The notes below the pieces were generated by a model. It searched no databases and was not told the origin of the DNA. It was given only the letters and a program-made list of their open reading frames with translations. From an uncultured Collinsella sp. (lineage in GTDB: Bacteria > Actinomycetota > Coriobacteriia > Coriobacteriales > Coriobacteriaceae), in contig CABUKY010000075.1 of the NCBI GenBank assembly GCA_902492185.1, positions 1 to 8,453 of the forward strand: DNA of 8,453 bases, written 5' to 3'. Of the stretch, positions 5,869-8,453 are shown in pieces. How positions within the stretch are numbered: the first letter of the stretch is position 1; every line of letters starts with the position of its first letter. Both the position numbers and the translations under genes were made by a program.

Positions 5869-6822
5869 CTAGCCCGTGTAGCGCTCGCGGTAGGTGTTGC
5901 GCTTGGGCGCAGAACCGTGGCTGCCGTGGTGACGCGTGCGGCTGGCGGTGTTGGTCGCCGGCGCGGCGACGCGCTTGGAGCTGGCCTGCTTGGGCGGGAT
6001 GCCGCCGCTTTTTAGGATCTGCACCTCGCGGTCGGTGAGCTCGCGCCACGAGCCCTTGGCCACGCCCTCGAGCTCCAGGCCGGCAAAGTTGCAGCGATGC
6101 AGACGGATTACCGGATGGTGAATCTTGCTCAGCATGCGCTTGACCTGGTTCTTGCGGCCCTCGCGGATGATGACCTCCACGGCGGTGGTGCCGGGCTTGA
6201 CGCCCTGGGGAGCTACGGCCTCGGCCTCGCGCGCGTTAATGATTCGGCAGATCGCCGGCTGGCATAGGCCGTCGTCGAGCTCGATGCCACGGCGGAGCGG
6301 TTCCAAGTCGCGATCGGTCAAGTGGCCGTCCACGAGCGCCTGATAGGTCTTGTAGACGTGCTTACTCGGGTGCAGCAGATCCTGCGACAGGTCGCCGTCG
6401 GTGGTAAAGAGCAAAAGGCCTGTGGTGTCGCGGTCCAGGCGACCCACCGGGAAGAGCCCCGGAAAACGGTCGCGCGGGACCAGGTCGGCCACGCAAGGGC
6501 GTTCCTGCGGATCGCTCATGGTGGTGAGGTAGCCAGTTGGCTTGTAGAGCATCAGGTACACGGCGCCCTGGTTGAGCTTGACGGGCATGCCGTCGACCTC
6601 GATATGGTCGCGGTCGACGTCTACCTTGGTACCCAGCTCGGTCGCGACCTCGCCGTTGACGGTCACGCGGCCGGCGGTCATCAGATCCTCCGAGCCACGT
6701 CGGCTCGCCACGCCTGCGCGCGCCAAAAAGCGCTGCAGGCGCATGGTGTGCGGGTAGACGGGCTGGGCGCCGCCCGTGGCACTTGCGGTGCGCGTCTCCC
6801 CTGCTTCGTTAGTCCTCGTCAT
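5869..6822 (-). CDS. rluB: 23S rRNA pseudouridine synthase, RluB/RsuA family
   Basis: Converts a uridine in rRNA to pseudouridine; in the RluB branch the target is in the peptidyl-transferase region of 23S rRNA (U2605 in E. coli). In the 317-residue product an S4 RNA-binding domain runs from about 27 to 73 (MRLQRFLARAGVASRR, then GRVTVNG). The catalytic motif is PVGRLDRDTTGLLLFT with Asp130 as nucleophile, and GRKNQVKRM (222-230) is also diagnostic. The last 40 residues are Lys/Arg/His/Ser-rich and probably disordered. I chose the ATG at 6822 because GGAGGA (6828-6833) lies 5 bases upstream. It overlaps the end of scpB by 14 bases and adds 26 residues before the usual MRLQ start; the ATG at 6744 gives the classic N-terminus but has no visible ribosome site. 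The scpB-rluB-cmk order supports RluB over RsuA. The exact target base is inferred. Confidence 0.92.
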   Translation of the reverse strand: MTRTNEAGETRTASATGGAQPVYPHTMRLQRFLARAGVASRRGSEDLMTAGRVTVNGEVATELGTKVDVDRDHIEVDGMPVKLNQGAVYLMLYKPTGYLTTMSDPQERPCVADLVPRDRFPGLFPVGRLDRDTTGLLLFTTDGDLSQDLLHPSKHVYKTYQALVDGHLTDRDLEPLRRGIELDDGLCQPAICRIINAREAEAVAPQGVKPGTTAVEVIIREGRKNQVKRMLSKIHHPVIRLHRCNFAGLELEGVAKGSWRELTDREVQILKSGGIPPKQASSKRVAAPATNTASRTRHHGSHGSAPKRNTYRERYTG

Positions 6823-7537
6823 GCATGTCCTCCGAGGTATCGTCGACAACCAGGGTATCCTCGTCCTCGGCTGCCTCAACATCCTCAACATCGGTATCGA
6901 GCAGTTCGCGCTCTTCGTCCAGGTCCTCGGCCTGCTCCTCGAGCGTGGACTGAATACTGCGGCCGCTCAGGCGCTCGCGGATAAACTGACGCGACTGCTC
7001 ATCGGGGGCAAACTGCTCCAGGTCGGGCAGGTCGCGGGTGGAGCGCAGGCCGAACTTTTCCAAGAAGGCGTTGGTCGTGCCGTAGATGATGGCCTGACCG
7101 CGCTGGGGGTCGCGACCGAGCTCGCGCACCAGGCCCTTGTCCACGAGCGACGCGATGACGCCGTCTGAGTTGACGCCGCGGATGCCCTTGACCACCTCGC
7201 GCGTCACGGGCTGGTGGTAGGCGATGACTGCCAGGGTTTCGAGCGCCGCTTGCGACAGCTTTTGCGTGTCCCAGCTCAACACATAGGCCTCGACCACGTC
7301 ATGGTAGGCGGGATGCGTAAACAGGCGCCAGCCGCCGGCGACCTCGCGCAGCTGAAAGCCACGGTTGGCCTCCTCGTACTCAACCTTGAGCTCGGCGAGC
7401 AGCGACGCGCATTCGCCGGGGGCGATATCGAGTGCGCCGGCCAGCGCGGGCGCACTCACCGGGTCGCTCGACACTAGCAGCAGCGCCTCGAGGGCGCCTT
7501 TGAGGCTGTTTGCCTCCAGCGCGGAAAGGGTTGACAT
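6809..7537 (-). CDS. scpB: Segregation and condensation protein ScpB
   Basis: Winged-helix partner of the kleisin ScpA; a ScpB dimer binds ScpA and the complex bridges SMC heads to organise and segregate chromosomes. The 242-residue protein has two winged-helix domains (about 10-90 and 92-165). The second carries the family signature LSQAALETLAVIAYHQPVTR (94-113), then GIRGVNSDGVI and GLVRELGR. From about residue 197 the protein is a strongly acidic tail rich in Glu and Asp, ending HDED, and is probably disordered. The start at 7537 follows TAGGAG (7546-7551), whose TAG is the scpA stop. The end overlaps the rluB start by 14 bases. Adjacency to scpA makes the call firm. Confidence 0.97.
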   Translation of the reverse strand: MSTLSALEANSLKGALEALLLVSSDPVSAPALAGALDIAPGECASLLAELKVEYEEANRGFQLREVAGGWRLFTHPAYHDVVEAYVLSWDTQKLSQAALETLAVIAYHQPVTREVVKGIRGVNSDGVIASLVDKGLVRELGRDPQRGQAIIYGTTNAFLEKFGLRSTRDLPDLEQFAPDEQSRQFIRERLSGRSIQSTLEEQAEDLDEERELLDTDVEDVEAAEDEDTLVVDDTSEDMHDED

Positions 7538-7548
7538 GGTTGCGGCTC

Positions 7549-8361
7549 CTATTCGGTGAGCTCGGGGCCCTCGCCGGGCACGTATGCCTCGGCTCCCTCG
7601 ACTCGGTTGATTTGAATGGTTCCGAAGATCTCGTCCTGGCTCAGCGTGAGCGAGCCGCGCTTGGCAAGTTCGAGCATGGCCAGGAAGGTGACGACGAGCT
7701 GCTCGGTGGTGGCATCGCCGTCCAACAGCTCGCGGAAGGTGCAGGTTTGGTGCGCCATGGTAAAGCGGTCGACCGAGGCCACCGTCAGGTCGAGCGGCAC
7801 GCGATGCGGCGCCACGTGCTCGGCCTCCAGCAGGAAGGTCTGGCGCTTGCCGTCCAGGTCGGCGCAGATGACGGCGAGGCCGCGCAGGGTGATGCCGGCT
7901 AGGTAGTCGGGCATGAGGCCCAAGAACTCGGGGTCGGGTCCGGCCACACGCGGGTGCATGCGGCTTTCGGCCTGCATGCGGGCACCGAGGGCCGCAGCCG
8001 CGCCCTTAAACTGCTTGTAGGCAATCAGGCGTTGGATCAGGACCTCGCGCAAGGCGTCGCCGTCGAGCGTGCTGAGCTCCTCGAGGTCTTCGTCGAACTC
8101 GCCATCGTCGTCATCGACTTTGCGCGGGGCCTCCTGCGGCACCAGAGAGGCGGCCTTGATATCCAAAAGGGTTGCCGCGACCAGCAAAAAGTCGCTCGCC
8201 ACGTCCAGGTCCAGCGCCTCGATGCGCTCGGCCTCGGCAAGGTACTGCTCGGCCACCTCACTGATCGAGATGGCGCCGATATCTACTTTTTGGCGGGTTA
8301 CCAGCTGCAGCAGCAGGTCGAACGGTCCGCTGTAGACCTGCGTCGACACGCGATACGACAT
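7549..8361 (-). CDS. scpA: Segregation and condensation protein ScpA (kleisin)
   Basis: Kleisin subunit of the SMC-ScpAB condensin-like complex, acting at the nucleoid. The 270-residue protein opens with the family pattern YSGPFDLLLQLVTRQKVDI (10-28). It continues with helices that include ISEVAEQYL (33-41) and FLLVAATLLDIKAASLVP (58-75), which contact the SMC neck. An acidic linker (about 83-101, DDDDGEFDEDLEE) leads to the middle ScpB-binding region. The C-terminal winged helix (about 190-255) contains TFLAMLELAKRGSLTLSQDEIFGTI. The ATG at 8361 has a near-perfect AAAGGAGGT (8367-8375), 5 bases upstream. It is the first gene of the block inside the window. A stop-plus-ribosome-site junction of 11 bases links it to scpB. 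Confidence 0.97.
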   Translation of the reverse strand: MSYRVSTQVYSGPFDLLLQLVTRQKVDIGAISISEVAEQYLAEAERIEALDLDVASDFLLVAATLLDIKAASLVPQEAPRKVDDDDGEFDEDLEELSTLDGDALREVLIQRLIAYKQFKGAAAALGARMQAESRMHPRVAGPDPEFLGLMPDYLAGITLRGLAVICADLDGKRQTFLLEAEHVAPHRVPLDLTVASVDRFTMAHQTCTFRELLDGDATTEQLVVTFLAMLELAKRGSLTLSQDEIFGTIQINRVEGAEAYVPGEGPELTE

Positions 8362-8366
8362 CTTCG

Positions 8367-8375
8367 ACCTCCTTT
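8367..8375 (-). promoter_or_regulatory. Shine-Dalgarno site of scpA
   Basis: AAAGGAGGT on the minus strand, 5 bases before the scpA ATG, pairs almost fully with the 16S rRNA 3' end. It fixes the scpA start. The inverted repeat at 8380-8394 lies 4 bases upstream of it. Confidence 0.85.
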
Positions 8376-8379
8376 GACG

Positions 8380-8394
8380 GCGCCTTCGCGGCGC
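8380..8394. repeat. Short GC-rich inverted repeat just upstream of the scpA ribosome site
   Basis: Arms GCGCC (8380-8384) and GGCGC (8390-8394) pair perfectly around the five-base spacer TTCGC on the plus strand (GCGAA in the mRNA sense). The 5-bp stem ends 4 bases before the scpA Shine-Dalgarno site. It could tune access to that site, or be chance in GC-rich DNA. There is no T run, so it is not an intrinsic terminator. Confidence 0.4.
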
Positions 8395-8411
8395 GGTTTG
8401 GGTGCATGTTA

Positions 8412-8430
8412 CGACCGTTTTGCACGGTCG
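8412..8430. repeat. 7-bp perfect inverted repeat upstream of scpA
   Basis: Arms CGACCGT (8412-8418) and ACGGTCG (8424-8430) are perfectly complementary around the spacer TTTGC. Neither direction is followed by a T run, so a terminator is unlikely. It may be an operator for a dimeric regulator or an mRNA hairpin, and it lies just downstream (towards scpA) of the possible -10 hexamer at 8438-8443. Confidence 0.5.
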
Positions 8431-8453
8431 ACCTGTTAGTTTACCTTAGATGG

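Larger units (their letters stand above)
1..8361 (-). other. Probable single housekeeping operon scpA-scpB-rluB-cmk-plsC-ispH-DUF512-der-plsY
   Basis: All genes point the same way. Junctions: scpA/scpB gap 11; scpB/rluB overlap 14; rluB/cmk gap 66; cmk/plsC gap 3; plsC/ispH gap 2; ispH/DUF512 gap 2; DUF512/der gap 10; der/plsY overlap 8; plsY/next gene gap 9. No terminator-like structure is visible between genes. One transcript is inferred; extra promoters inside coding regions cannot be excluded. Confidence 0.75.
8362..8453 (-). promoter_or_regulatory. Leader region upstream of scpA
   Basis: These 92 bases contain no credible gene and probably hold the 5' untranslated region of the block or the tail of the spacer to the preceding gene. 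Reading towards scpA, there is a TAAACT hexamer (8438-8443) that could serve as a weak -10 element. Its -35 partner would fall beyond the window edge, so it cannot be tested here. Two inverted repeats and the strong scpA ribosome site follow. The promoter call is only a possibility. Confidence 0.3.

Noticed and set aside
5843..5876. Possible hairpin between rluB and cmk
   Set aside because: Only five bases pair (CGGGC with GCCCG) across a long loop and no T run follows; expected by chance at this GC content.
8412..8430. Intrinsic terminator of the gene upstream of scpA
   Set aside because: The inverted repeat lacks a T run on either side, so it does not fit a Rho-independent terminator.
1..8453. 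Mobile element, CRISPR, defence or phage system
   Set aside because: There are no transposase, integrase or repeat-spacer patterns and no composition break. All nine complete genes belong to known conserved families in a compact same-strand block.

Overview
The window is a single, densely packed minus-strand gene block: nine complete genes and the first two codons of a tenth, all transcribed from the right edge towards the left. High GC content, G/C-rich third positions, strong Shine-Dalgarno sites and the gene order point to a high-GC Gram-positive bacterium. The class Coriobacteriia (a Collinsella-like genome) is my best guess; this is inference from style and order, not a database match.

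Layout in transcription order (right to left): a 92-base leader with two small inverted repeats (8362-8453); scpA and scpB (kleisin and winged-helix partners of SMC, chromosome segregation); rluB (23S rRNA pseudouridine synthase); a 66-base gap; cmk (cytidylate kinase); plsC (1-acylglycerol-3-phosphate acyltransferase); ispH (last step of the MEP isoprenoid pathway); a DUF512-type radical SAM protein with an N-terminal PDZ-like domain and unknown function; der (double GTPase for 50S ribosome assembly); plsY (acyl-phosphate:glycerol-3-phosphate acyltransferase); then the start codon of another gene at the left edge, probably gpsA by analogy with other genomes.

Apart from the rluB-cmk gap, every junction is an overlap or a gap of at most 11 bases, and several Shine-Dalgarno sites are built into the stop codon of the preceding gene. 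The block therefore looks like one long housekeeping operon with translational coupling. It links chromosome segregation (ScpAB), ribosome maturation (RluB, Der), CMP/dCMP phosphorylation (Cmk), phosphatidic acid synthesis (PlsY makes lysophosphatidate, PlsC makes phosphatidate; CTP made via Cmk then activates it to CDP-diacylglycerol) and isoprenoid precursor supply (IspH).

The order resembles the actinobacterial run scpA-scpB-rluB-cmk-der with a clostridial-style plsC-ispH-DUF512 segment between cmk and der. I see no mobile element, CRISPR array, tRNA, rRNA, phage gene or defence system. The points most worth a second look are the uncharacterised radical SAM protein, a Glu in place of the usual Asp in the PlsC catalytic motif, and the architecture of the junctions and leader.
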